Assembly (NCBI RefSeq): GCF_022478115.1
Contig: NZ_JAKGSC010000005.1
Span: forward strand, 1-64,000
Source of the DNA: Tenacibaculum aquimarinum
Lineage (GTDB): Bacteria > Bacteroidota > Bacteroidia > Flavobacteriales > Flavobacteriaceae
DNA length: 64,000 bases
Direction of reading: 5' to 3'
Shown here: positions 8,113 to 16,532 of the stretch, in pieces
Numbering within the stretch: the stretch's first letter is position 1
Layout of the letters: the number at the start of each line of letters is the position of its first letter
Notes under the pieces: generated by a model
Told to the model about the DNA's origin: nothing
The model's database searches: none
Seen by the model: the letters and a program-made list of their open reading frames with translations, nothing else
Program-made: the position numbers and the translations under genes

Positions 8113-8886
8113 ATGGATAATACAATATTTAGTTTTTATATGACAAGTTACCCAACATTAACCAGCACAATGAGAAATGAGGATATACAAGAATTTATAG
8201 ACAGATTGAATAGCGGAAGATATAAGGACACGATATTCTTGAGACAAATAAGCGAATTTGTATTTATTTCAAAAGTGAGAGAGAAAAAAATTGACTTAAA
8301 AGACAAGCCAAAATTTTCACAGAATTATTATACTTTTTTCTTCATCAAAAATGAAAATGATGAATTTATAGGAGCAGTTGAAGATAGATATTCTGACTTA
8401 CATTGGTATATAAATAAGAAAAGCAGAAAAAAAGGTTATTTAGTTAAAGCATTGAAAAATGCAATTCTACCATATATTTTCTATGATGAAAATAAGGATT
8501 TAGAAAGCCAGAGAATAACAATAACAGAATCACAAATTGGAGAGTTTAATTATAATAACTCAAAAAAAGTAGCTTTGTCATTAGGATTTAAGCCAGTTAA
8601 TGAACAACAATCTGAATTTGTTTTAAATAGAAATGACTTTGATTGGTCAGAAGAAAAATTAGAAGAAATAAACACAAATTTGAATGACGAGAAGCTGAAT
8701 GAATTTCGAAAAAGACTTTCTTATATTTATCAAAATTTCGAATCAATAACAAACGAATTACTAATGGCTTATGGAAATCAGTATGAAATAGAAAACTTGA
8801 TAGAATTATCGAAAAAAATATGCTATTCAAAAGCAACAATTGAAGATGTTATTTGGGAAAACAATGAAAAAAATAACGTTGGGTAA
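8113..8886 (+). CDS. GNAT-like acetyltransferase protein in a cassette-like setting
   Basis: The 257-residue protein has a central region resembling a GNAT N-acetyltransferase fold. After a beta strand (FIGAVEDRYSDLHWYINKKS) come a basic helix (RKKGYLVKALKNAILPYIF) and NSKKVALSLGFKPVNE, the usual last helix-strand of GNAT proteins. A helical C-terminal extension of about 75 residues is not recognised. The substrate is unknown. Base and codon use is even more A-rich than in the neighbours. The last codons and stop (GTT GGG TAA) lie inside the repeat that starts at 8878, as often seen for genes in integron-like cassettes. Confidence 0.65.
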   Translation: MDNTIFSFYMTSYPTLTSTMRNEDIQEFIDRLNSGRYKDTIFLRQISEFVFISKVREKKIDLKDKPKFSQNYYTFFFIKNENDEFIGAVEDRYSDLHWYINKKSRKKGYLVKALKNAILPYIFYDENKDLESQRITITESQIGEFNYNNSKKVALSLGFKPVNEQQSEFVLNRNDFDWSEEKLEEINTNLNDEKLNEFRKRLSYIYQNFESITNELLMAYGNQYEIENLIELSKKICYSKATIEDVIWENNEKNNVG

Positions 8887-9011
8887 CATCGTATATAATT
8901 TATTGCTAGTTCTAGCATACTTACGAAAATCCTCGCGGATTTTCTATTCGATTTTTATTTGTTAACTTAGTTGCTTAACCACGTAACAAACCATATACAA
9001 ACACGTTGGGC
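8878..9011 (+). repeat. attC-like palindromic repeat A
   Basis: The element begins and ends with GTTGGG (8878, 9005). Its inner arms GTATAT (8891) and ATATAC (about 8993) pair. A central perfect hairpin GAAAATCC-TCGC-GGATTTTC (8925-8944) and a small GCTA/TAGC hairpin (8905-8916) lie inside. Repeat B at 9918 shares the order and most of the sequence, with compensated changes in the central stem. The 3' end GTTGGGC fits the integron core-site form GTTRRRY. The 5' core is not canonical. Confidence 0.65.
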
Positions 9012-9032
9012 ACAATTAAAAAAAAACTCTGA

Positions 9033-9914
9033 ATGGATAAAAAATATTTCTGTAGAAACTGTAAAGGAAATAGAAATCATAAGCTAATTCACGAAAAAAA
9101 GATAAAAGGAGATGATGCAGAAGGGTACATCCAATGGATAGAATTTTATATGGTCATTGAATGTTTAGGCTGTGAAACTGTTTCATTTGTTCATACTTAT
9201 GCAGATTCCGAAATGAAACAATATGATGAAGAAGGAAACGTTGAATATTATGATGAAACGACAATATTTCCGCATATATTAAAAAACGGAAAAGAATTAG
9301 AGTATTTAAATTTTTTACCACCAATTATTAAAAATATTTATAAAGAAACGTTAACCTCTTTTAAAGGTAATGCCTATATATTAACTGCAGGTGGTTTTAG
9401 AGCTATAATTGAAGCTACTTGCATTCATCTGAAAATAAAAAAAGACAATCTATCTGCAAGAATTGACTCTCTTCAAGAAAAAGGGCTTCTAACAAAGAGT
9501 GAATCAAAAAGATTACACTCAATTAGATTTTTAGGAAATGACGCATTACACGAAATGAAAACACCACGAAGAGAACATTTACTAATACTTTTAGATATTG
9601 TAAACCATTTACTTGAGAATTTGTTTATTCAAGATAAAAAAATAGGAGATAAAATTGAAATAATAATTGATGAATATAAAGACTTTCTAAAACTAATAAG
9701 GAATAAAATTAGTGATGAAATTCTTAATAAGGAATTAACAATGAATGAGATTTTAGGAAATTCAAAAAGATTACTTAAAAACAAAGTATTCTTTAATAAA
9801 TCTATAGAAGAGTTGAATAAAAAAATAGAAGATGGAGAAATAGATTTTTTATCAATAGCAAATGAAGGAAAATATAAAATTGAAAAAGTACCGAATAATA
9901 TTTTTAACTGGTAA
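9033..9914 (+). CDS. Zinc-ribbon DUF4145 protein
   Basis: The 293-residue protein starts with a probable zinc ribbon (FCRNCKGNRNH and, about 30 residues on, IECLGCETVSF). It continues with a domain matching DUF4145 in motif order: GGFRAIIEATCIHLK near 117, an LxxRIDSLQEKGLLT segment, and RFLGNDALHEMKTP followed by a hydrophobic helix (LLILLDIVNHLLENL). DUF4145 proteins occur often with restriction or phage-defence genes, but the biochemical role is not known. A C-terminal coiled region of about 80 residues follows. The gene is framed by inverted copies of GTTGGGCACA (9005) and TGTGCCCAAC (9918). Confidence 0.7.
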   Translation: MDKKYFCRNCKGNRNHKLIHEKKIKGDDAEGYIQWIEFYMVIECLGCETVSFVHTYADSEMKQYDEEGNVEYYDETTIFPHILKNGKELEYLNFLPPIIKNIYKETLTSFKGNAYILTAGGFRAIIEATCIHLKIKKDNLSARIDSLQEKGLLTKSESKRLHSIRFLGNDALHEMKTPRREHLLILLDIVNHLLENLFIQDKKIGDKIEIIIDEYKDFLKLIRNKISDEILNKELTMNEILGNSKRLLKNKVFFNKSIEELNKKIEDGEIDFLSIANEGKYKIEKVPNNIFNW

Positions 9915-9917
9915 AAC

Positions 9918-10029
9918 TGTGCCCAACACCGTGTATAATTAATTGCTTGGTTTTAGACAATTTACGAAAGTCCTCGCGGACTTTCTATCTGTGATTTATA
10001 TGCTAAACTTAGTGATTAAAACACGTAAC
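9918..10029 (+). repeat. attC-like palindromic repeat B, 3' end missing
   Basis: It starts with TGTGCCCAAC (GCCCAAC fits the integron RYYYAAC site), then CACCGTGTATAATTAATTGCT. The central hairpin is GAAAGTCC-TCGC-GGACTTTC. Relative to repeat A, the stem base pair A-T has become G-C on both sides. It ends with ACACGTAACC at the stop codon of the next gene, without the final ATATACAAACACGTTGGGC arm present in A. It is probably truncated. Confidence 0.65.
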
Positions 10030-10030
10030 C

Positions 10031-11080
10031 TTACTTCTCCTCGTTAAAAAATACTTTATAGTATTTCATTTTTTTCTCTTCGTCGTAACCTCTTTCTAAA
10101 TATTCAGAAGAAGCGTCTGGCGCATCTACATCTATAGAAATTTTGATATTTGTATCTAACTTAATTTCAGTTTTAAACTTACTCTTTTCCTTTTTTAATA
10201 CAACATCAGAAACTTCAAAATTGTTTCTAATTAAGACATCGTTTAAACCTTCGAAGTGTTTTTTGTAGTCTTCAAACTTCTCTTTATGCTTCTCTTCTTC
10301 AAAAATTTCATCTTTAAAAGTATGATAATCTACATTTTCATGCTCTTTAAAATAATCTACCGTATTTGCTAAGAAAGTACTTTGCTCCTGTTTACCAAGC
10401 TCTGGTTTTATTACTTCTTCAGAAAATTCTTTACACATTTCTAAATAATTCTGTGTGTGCGAATTTCTATCATCTGCATATTTTACATTCAGGAAGTTTT
10501 TAATCCAATATTGTGCATCGTAATTATTGTTATCTACCGATAAAACAACGGTTCCTTCTGCATCAGTTGTGTTCAAAATTATACATCCTTTGTCTAATTT
10601 CTTGGTTGAAATTCCTTTTTGAACCACAACATCAAAACTATCTTCTTCTAAATAAGTTTGGAAGAAATCGACTTTATTTTCAATCTTAAAAACACCAACA
10701 CCTTCTACCATCATGTCTTTGTAATCTAAGTTTTCAAACAAAACCACTAAAACATCACCTGCTTTAATTTGTGCCGAGTTGGATTGTTCATACAAATGGT
10801 TTACAATGTTTTTAGAATACTCTATAAATGTTTCTTGATTTCCAAAAACTTCGTGAGAATAGTTATTCATTTCATTTAAACGAACATCTGCATGATGATT
10901 AAAACGGTAACTCTGCGTAACATTTGCAAAAGGTTTCAATAAAAACGGCATTAATAATTCGTAGCTTTCTTCATCAAAACGCACCAAACTTTCCGACATA
11001 GCATTTTGGCCGCTATTGTACTTGTTCCCTACTTTATGAATTATACATTTACTTATTTCTGCGCGTGTTCTTTTAATCAT
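10031..11080 (-). CDS. ndpA: Nucleoid-associated protein, NdpA/YejK family
   Basis: The 349 residues match the 37-kDa nucleoid-associated protein family. The N-terminus is IKRTRAEISKCIIHKVGNK, then a region predicted to bind DNA, and in the middle DVLVVLFENLDYKDMMVEGVGVFK. NdpA of E. coli is found on the nucleoid; its exact role is not settled. The gene ends right where repeat B stops, so its 3' flank has been the landing place of the cassette-like block. A more distant alternative is a phage or mobile-element nucleoid protein of the same family. Confidence 0.8.
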   Translation of the reverse strand: MIKRTRAEISKCIIHKVGNKYNSGQNAMSESLVRFDEESYELLMPFLLKPFANVTQSYRFNHHADVRLNEMNNYSHEVFGNQETFIEYSKNIVNHLYEQSNSAQIKAGDVLVVLFENLDYKDMMVEGVGVFKIENKVDFFQTYLEEDSFDVVVQKGISTKKLDKGCIILNTTDAEGTVVLSVDNNNYDAQYWIKNFLNVKYADDRNSHTQNYLEMCKEFSEEVIKPELGKQEQSTFLANTVDYFKEHENVDYHTFKDEIFEEEKHKEKFEDYKKHFEGLNDVLIRNNFEVSDVVLKKEKSKFKTEIKLDTNIKISIDVDAPDASSEYLERGYDEEKKMKYYKVFFNEEK

Positions 11081-11172
11081 TTTCTGATGAATTTAGGAAG
11101 GCAAAAATAAAGGAAGTTTGGTTGTAAAAAAACAGTAGCGTACTAATTAATTATTAAAAAAAGTGTAATCAT

Positions 11173-11200
11173 AAAAAAAGCCTCAGATATCTCTGAGACT
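11173..11200 (-). terminator. Terminator of purM
   Basis: On the minus strand the stem CTCAGA / TCTGAG is followed by GGCTTTTTTT. It lies 22 nt beyond the purM stop codon. Confidence 0.8.
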
Positions 11201-11221
11201 TTCTTGTTTATGTTACTGTTT

Positions 11222-12400
11222 TTAATACTTAAAAGTACCATATTCACTTTTAATAGTCAGTTTTTTAGTAGCTGATTCTTCAACGCTACCAACTATTTGT
11301 GCATTTACGTTGTAAGATTTTGAAATTGAAATAATTTCTTCGGCAACTGTAGGAGAAACATAGATTTCCATTCTGTGACCACAGTTAAAAACTTGGTACA
11401 TCTCTTTCCAATCAGTGTTAGATTGCTCTTGTATTAATTTAAATAAAGGCGGTATTGGAAACATATTATCTTTTACAATGTGTAAATTATCTACAAAATG
11501 TAAAATTTTTGTTTGCGCTCCACCAGAACAATGAATCATTCCGTGCACATCTTCCGAAGTAAACTTAGAAAGAATTTCTTTTATAATTGGTGCATACGTT
11601 CTTGTTGGAGATAAAACCAATTTTCCTGCATCAATTGGAGAGTTTTCAACTTCATCCGTTAATTTTGTATTACCTGAATACACTAAATCTTCAGGAACAG
11701 CTGCATCAAAACTTTCTGGATATTTAGCTGCTAAATATTTATGAAAAACATCGTGTCTTGCAGACGTTAATCCGTTTGACCCCATTCCGCCATTATATTC
11801 GGTTTCATAAGTTGCTTGTCCAAAAGATTCTAATCCAACAATTACATCGCCGGCTTTTATGTTTGCGTTGTCAATTACTTCAGAACGTTTCATTCTTGCA
11901 GTAACAGTAGAATCTACAATAATTGTACGAACTAAATCTCCTACATCAGCAGTTTCTCCTCCAGTTGAATGAATGGTAACTCCAAAACCTTTAAGATCTT
12001 CAATAAGTTCTTCTGTTCCGTTTATAATTGCTGATAAAACTTCACCAGGAATTTTACTTTTATTTCGCCCAATTGTAGAAGATAACATAATATTATCTGT
12101 TGCACCAACACATAATAAATCATCAATATTCATTATTAATGCATCTTGTGCAATACCTTTCCAAACAGAAATATCTCCTGTTTCTTTCCAATACATATAG
12201 GCTAAAGAGCTTTTAGTTCCTGCTCCATCTGCATGCATTATTAAACAATAATCTTCATCATTTGTTAAATAATCTGGAACAATTTTACAAAATGCCTTGG
12301 GAAATAAACCTTTGTCTATATTCTTAATTGCATTGTGTACATCTTCTTTAGATGCGGATACACCTCTTTGGGCGTATCTTTTAGAAACTTCTTGACTCAT
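11222..12400 (-). CDS. purM: Phosphoribosylformylglycinamidine cyclo-ligase (AIR synthase)
   Basis: This ATP-dependent enzyme closes the imidazole ring in purine synthesis (FGAM to AIR). The protein starts MSQEVSKRYAQRGVSASKED, with ATP/substrate motifs HADGAGTKSSLAY near 60 and STGGETADVGDLVRT near 142. At 392 residues it is the longer Bacteroidota form rather than the roughly 345-residue E. coli form. An in-frame ATG 16 codons earlier exists, but a TAAATTTG promoter element (minus strand, 12420-12427) overlaps that stretch, which supports the start at 12400. No other purine gene is adjacent. Confidence 0.9.
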   Translation of the reverse strand: MSQEVSKRYAQRGVSASKEDVHNAIKNIDKGLFPKAFCKIVPDYLTNDEDYCLIMHADGAGTKSSLAYMYWKETGDISVWKGIAQDALIMNIDDLLCVGATDNIMLSSTIGRNKSKIPGEVLSAIINGTEELIEDLKGFGVTIHSTGGETADVGDLVRTIIVDSTVTARMKRSEVIDNANIKAGDVIVGLESFGQATYETEYNGGMGSNGLTSARHDVFHKYLAAKYPESFDAAVPEDLVYSGNTKLTDEVENSPIDAGKLVLSPTRTYAPIIKEILSKFTSEDVHGMIHCSGGAQTKILHFVDNLHIVKDNMFPIPPLFKLIQEQSNTDWKEMYQVFNCGHRMEIYVSPTVAEEIISISKSYNVNAQIVGSVEESATKKLTIKSEYGTFKY

Positions 12401-12450
12401 GTTGTTGTGTTGTGAGTGCAAATTTAACTTTCTTTTATTTGGCATCATAA

Positions 12451-12490
12451 AAAAAACCGAATGATTTTCATCATTCGGCTTATATTTTTT
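12451..12490 (-). terminator. Terminator of the curli operon
   Basis: Stem CCGAATGAT / ATCATTCGG with a 4-nt loop (12458-12479). On the minus strand it is followed by a run of T, 24 nt beyond the last gene of the operon. Confidence 0.85.
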
Positions 12491-12502
12491 TATATTTTAA
12501 TT

Positions 12503-14002
12503 TTACTCCCAATCTGGCATAAGAGCATCTTGAAACATTTCTTCTGCAGTACTTCCTGCAACAAAAGCTTTAAATATTTTCTTTTCAGAAATACCATCAT
12601 TAGAGGTATTTACAAAAATTACTTCGGCTTCATTTGGTGAAAATCTTGGATCTAAATCGTTAGTTCCTGATGTCCTTTGAGTTAATACTTCAGTTTCAGT
12701 CATAGCTGAAAAATCATATAAATAAATTCTATTATCTAATCTTCTATAATTTGATGATTGAAAATTACTAAAGTCTTTAGTATAAAGTAACTTACTACCA
12801 TCTACTGAGAAATTTAAACCTCCTAAGGCTCCAATATTAGAAGAAATAATTGTGTCTAATATGTTTCCTGACATATCTATTGTATAAATAAATCCATCAT
12901 ATCCAACAGAATTGTTTGTTCTTAAAGCAACCTTTGTACCATCATTACTCCAATCACATTCAGTAATTAAATGCCCGTTTGTTGTTTGATGTATTAATTG
13001 AAGACCACTACCATCTTTATTAATCATATATAATTTATCAAAACTTGGATATATAAATTTATCTCCAGTAGCAGACCAAGAAAAGTCTACTTCATTTAAG
13101 TTAAAACTGTTTATTGGAATATTGGATGTTACTTTTGTAACTTCAGAACCATCTGGTTTCATTGTAAAAATATGAGTTTCATTATCAAATGTCTTTAAAA
13201 ATGCTATAAGATTAACAGTGTTATTTTTTCTTGGTCTCCAAGAATTAGCCCCAGATTCTGTTAATTGCACAGTATTTGTGACATTTCCATCATCGTCCAA
13301 ACTTGAAGAATAAATTACATTATTTCCATCTTCAATTTTAACATAAGTAAACCTATTTCCTGGATCTTCTTTTACAGAAAAAGTATTGGTTGTACTTAAC
13401 ACTTCTGGATTTATATTATCAGAAGCTGCTACTTGCCAAAAATATTTACCTCCAAATTTTAAATTAGAAACTACATATGTTGTATCTGAAAGGTTTTGAA
13501 TATTGATAATATCATTATTAAAATCATTTTTAATTTCTAATCTATACTCAATTGCATCTTCATCTACATCAGAAGAAGACCAAATTAACTCCACAGAATT
13601 ATCTGTATTTACAGTACCATCCGTTGGGGCAATTAATTCTGGAGTTGTTGGTGGATTGTTAAGCGCTGTTGAAATTTCCATTTCAAAGATTATATTAACT
13701 GTAGCCCCTGCAGCCAATGAAACTGCTTCAAATGTATTTAAGAAATCTGGTTTTTCTGCTTCTACAGAGTAATCATTAACAGGTACTTCTTCAAAAACAA
13801 ATTCTCCATTTTCATCTGTAGTAGTTGTATTGTTGGTAGGAGACAATGTAACTTTTACATTTTCTATAGGTTCAAAATCTGATGCTTTTACAACTTTACC
13901 CGTAATTGTTCCAAACTCAACTCCACCAATAGTATTATCTTCACTACAATTTATAAATGTCATGAATAATATAAAACTCAAAAATTTTATTAGCTTTTTC
14001 AT
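12503..14002 (-). CDS. Lipoprotein with carboxypeptidase-like, FN3-like and TolB-like propeller domains
   Basis: The 499-residue lipoprotein has a signal ending at INC (Cys 20). Next comes a carboxypeptidase-regulatory-like beta domain (GTITGKVVKASDFEPIENVK, about 31-110). An FN3-like segment follows (NNPPTTPELIAPTDG through GGKYFWQVAASD, about 115-205), then a beta-propeller with TolB/PD40-type blades (for example FSWSATGDKFIYPS, CDWSNDGTKVALRT, PRFSPNEAEVIFVN). It starts 12 nt after csgG and shares the operon terminator, so it is probably made with the curli machine. It could be a surface or periplasmic accessory factor; that role is inferred from position only. Confidence 0.78.
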   Translation of the reverse strand: MKKLIKFLSFILFMTFINCSEDNTIGGVEFGTITGKVVKASDFEPIENVKVTLSPTNNTTTTDENGEFVFEEVPVNDYSVEAEKPDFLNTFEAVSLAAGATVNIIFEMEISTALNNPPTTPELIAPTDGTVNTDNSVELIWSSSDVDEDAIEYRLEIKNDFNNDIINIQNLSDTTYVVSNLKFGGKYFWQVAASDNINPEVLSTTNTFSVKEDPGNRFTYVKIEDGNNVIYSSSLDDDGNVTNTVQLTESGANSWRPRKNNTVNLIAFLKTFDNETHIFTMKPDGSEVTKVTSNIPINSFNLNEVDFSWSATGDKFIYPSFDKLYMINKDGSGLQLIHQTTNGHLITECDWSNDGTKVALRTNNSVGYDGFIYTIDMSGNILDTIISSNIGALGGLNFSVDGSKLLYTKDFSNFQSSNYRRLDNRIYLYDFSAMTETEVLTQRTSGTNDLDPRFSPNEAEVIFVNTSNDGISEKKIFKAFVAGSTAEEMFQDALMPDWE

Positions 14003-14014
14003 TATATAGTTTTT

Positions 14015-15361
14015 TTAAAAATAGAAGTTTACACCAGCTCTTACATTGAGTATTTGATCGTTCCGATTCCCTCTAACTAGTAAATCTAAATTATCACCTG
14101 AAAGCATGTTATGATCTGCACTTAAAATTATTCCAAACTTATTTGTTACCAAATACTCTAGCCCTAAACCATATTGAAATTTCATTAAAGTTCTATCTAA
14201 GTCTCCTGCCGATACAGAACCTATACCTGCATAAAAATATGGTGTAAGTCTATCATAAGGTAAAATGTTATATTCAAAATTTAAGCTAGATGTAAAGAAC
14301 GATTCATTAAAAATGTTTTCATTATTCAGTTCTGTTCTTCCTAAACCAACTGAAAAAGAGAACTTTGGATTCTTAAGTAAATACTTAAATTTAACGTCAA
14401 AACCAGGGCTAAAAGTTGCGTTTGAATAATCTCCGTTTATACGAGACACACCACCTAAAACACTAATTGAGTTTCTAGATCTTCTTTTTTCTTGCTTTCT
14501 ATTAAACAAGCCTGTTGCGTCCGCTTCTCTTTTCTCTTTTTCGTAATTCTCTTTTATTATATCTATTTCTGGCTGCCCGCCTGAAGGTTTCCAAAGGCCA
14601 TCAATTACCCCTTCAATAATTAACAATTCTACAGCTTTGTCAATAGCTTCTTTAACAGCTAATTGAGCTGGTTCATTTTTTGTAACTCCTGTTTCTACTT
14701 CTAACAATCTTCTTAAATCTACATACCTAAATAAATTAGCTGATATACCTTGTGATAAAATTGTCTTGGAAGCATAAACGTTTTTTAAAATTTTCCCACT
14801 ATTTGTAGACACTGCTCTTAAATAAACAGTTATTCTATCTTGTCTATATTCATTTGATGCTCCAGCACCAAAATAATGAAGTCCAGAACCACCTGTGATT
14901 ATATTAGAGTCATAAGAAACAACTCCACCTTCAATTATAGTACCAGCAAATAATAAAGGGTACATTTTTACCTGTTGTTTATTAGTTGCATGCTCTTGGC
15001 GCGTACTTCTAATAATTTGACGCTCGTTTAATAAATTTGCAATATTTTCTCTTTCTATTGGTTGAAACCAATTAGATTCCTCTAAAGATTTTAATAAGAT
15101 TGAAGTTCCTCCTTGTGTAACTGCAGTGCTGAAAGTAGATCCATTTTGAACAGGTTTAAATTGTCCCGTTTGGTCTCTAAATTTATAAACACCAATTATA
15201 GTTTTCTTTGTTGGTGTAAAGTTTTTAATGCTAGAAACAGGCGATGTATTTTCTCCTATTCTTGCTTTATTAACATCAAAAGGTTGATTAAAATATGTAC
15301 CGCAACTTGTAAATAAAAACACAGAAATTACACATACAATTATATTGAAGGATTTTTTCAT
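14015..15361 (-). CDS. csgG: Curli secretion channel CsgG with a C-terminal barrel-like extension
   Basis: CsgG forms the nonameric outer-membrane pore that exports curlin subunits. The lipoprotein signal ends at FTSC (Cys 20). The CsgG core covers about 55-265, with IIGVYKFRDQTGQFKP, LLKSLEESNWFQPIERENI and the amphipathic region VSYDSNIITGGSGLHYFGAG. Unlike the 277-residue E. coli protein, this one has 448 residues. After a charged linker the C-terminal 150 residues show alternating beta strands and end in GVNFYF, typical of a small outer-membrane beta-barrel domain. It lies 10 nt after csgF in the same operon. Confidence 0.92.
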   Translation of the reverse strand: MKKSFNIIVCVISVFLFTSCGTYFNQPFDVNKARIGENTSPVSSIKNFTPTKKTIIGVYKFRDQTGQFKPVQNGSTFSTAVTQGGTSILLKSLEESNWFQPIERENIANLLNERQIIRSTRQEHATNKQQVKMYPLLFAGTIIEGGVVSYDSNIITGGSGLHYFGAGASNEYRQDRITVYLRAVSTNSGKILKNVYASKTILSQGISANLFRYVDLRRLLEVETGVTKNEPAQLAVKEAIDKAVELLIIEGVIDGLWKPSGGQPEIDIIKENYEKEKREADATGLFNRKQEKRRSRNSISVLGGVSRINGDYSNATFSPGFDVKFKYLLKNPKFSFSVGLGRTELNNENIFNESFFTSSLNFEYNILPYDRLTPYFYAGIGSVSAGDLDRTLMKFQYGLGLEYLVTNKFGIILSADHNMLSGDNLDLLVRGNRNDQILNVRAGVNFYF

Positions 15362-15371
15362 AAATCTTTTT

Positions 15372-15785
15372 TTAGTTACCAGGTATTGTTATTTGAGTTT
15401 GCTCTCCTGTGGATGTATTTAAAATACTAACACTTAAACCACCAGCTCCTGGAGTTACTTCAACAACCAATGAGCCAAAAACATAGGTTCCAACGGTTAA
15501 ATCTTCTGAACCAATTTGTTCCTGAAACAAACTTTGTGATAAAGAATTTAATAACTGTCTATTTAAATTATCAGTGAAATTTTCTATTTCTGAAGGTTGC
15601 TCAAATTGATTAGCATTTGATTCTTGAAAATCATTTTGGGCATTAGCTAATGTTAAAACCTGTTGATAACTAAAAGCGTCTCCTCCAGATAAAACACTAA
15701 TTGGTTTATAAACTATATCTTGAGAAAAACAAAAACCGGCAATCCCCAAAAATAAGAGTGTAACTATAAATCTTTTATTCATCAT
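15372..15785 (-). CDS. csgF: Curli assembly protein CsgF
   Basis: CsgF sits at the CsgG pore on the cell surface and links the nucleator to it. The 137-residue protein has a signal peptide (NKRFIVTLLFLGIAGFCFSQ). Its mature N-terminus DIVYKPISVLSGGDAF is the region that inserts into CsgG in the known complex. The C-terminal beta domain VGTYVFGSLVVEVTPGAGGLSVSI is also conserved. Two ATG codons start the gene, and the second (15782) may be used. It is placed between csgE and csgG. Confidence 0.9.
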   Translation of the reverse strand: MMNKRFIVTLLFLGIAGFCFSQDIVYKPISVLSGGDAFSYQQVLTLANAQNDFQESNANQFEQPSEIENFTDNLNRQLLNSLSQSLFQEQIGSEDLTVGTYVFGSLVVEVTPGAGGLSVSILNTSTGEQTQITIPGN

Positions 15786-15799
15786 TTTTTTATTTTTTA

Positions 15800-16519
15800 T
15801 TACAAATTACTGTTTTTATATAACCTACTACGCCTTTTGTTGTATAAATATATTCTTTTTAAAACAGTCTTTACATTATTTTTTAAATATTCTTCTTCTG
15901 GCCTTGAATAAAACTCATGGATTTTTGAGTCACCAACTTCAACATATATTATGCTAGACCTACCCATAGCTGGTTTTTCTTTTATTTTTATAATAAAAGG
16001 ATATTTTTTTCCTGATAATAAGTAGTCTTGATAGAAGAAATCAAAAAAATCTTTACCCGTTTTTGTAATTGCTTCATCAAGAACAATACCTTTTAAACTA
16101 AAATTTATCTCTTGATTTTTTTGGGCATTAGATTGCCTTTTTATTTTTGGAAGTATAAATAATGAGTCTTTTGAAATAAGTTTCTCCTTATACCTAACAA
16201 ACAAATAAACCTTTAGCTCTTCATCTTCGCTTAGATTAACTTTTATTGTAGAAACTTTTTTTTCCTCTTTAGGGTTTATTATGAATTCACCAGTTTGTTT
16301 ATTGTTTGAGTAGTTTCCTTCTTTACTTTTTTTTAATGCTAAAAACACATACTTCATCTCATCTCTAATAAGAGGTCCATCGTTATGTATTTGTGCGTCT
16401 AAAGTGATAAATCTATCACTTTTTAAAATACTAATTTTACCATATACATCTTCTTCTTGAGCTTCAAGTTTTATAACACTCAAAATAGAAACTAAAAAAA
16501 ATATGATATAATTTTTCAT
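15800..16519 (-). CDS. csgE: CsgE-type curli chaperone with an extra CsgC/CsgH-like N-terminal domain
   Basis: CsgE caps CsgG in the periplasm and delivers curlins. The C-terminal half (about 125-235) carries the CsgE pattern: IVLDEAITKTGKDFFDFFYQ, IIKIKEKPAMGRSSIIYVEV and RPEEEYLKNNVKTVLKRIYL. The protein has 239 residues rather than about 130. After the signal peptide, residues 24-120 form a beta-sandwich-like domain containing NNKQTGEFIINPKEEKKV and IKVNLSEDEELKVYLFVRY. The order resembles the curli inhibitors CsgC/CsgH (SQTKQEKTLSLPANQP, LSLNISPDDRVKIVVTV in E. coli, from memory). The fusion is inferred by eye. Confidence 0.85.
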   Translation of the reverse strand: MKNYIIFFLVSILSVIKLEAQEEDVYGKISILKSDRFITLDAQIHNDGPLIRDEMKYVFLALKKSKEGNYSNNKQTGEFIINPKEEKKVSTIKVNLSEDEELKVYLFVRYKEKLISKDSLFILPKIKRQSNAQKNQEINFSLKGIVLDEAITKTGKDFFDFFYQDYLLSGKKYPFIIKIKEKPAMGRSSIIYVEVGDSKIHEFYSRPEEEYLKNNVKTVLKRIYLYNKRRSRLYKNSNL

Positions 16520-16532
16520 TTCAGTAAATATA

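Noticed and set aside
12401..12448. 16-codon N-terminal extension of purM
   Set aside because: A TAAATTTG promoter element lies inside it, and purM proteins of this group start MSQEVSKRYAQRG.
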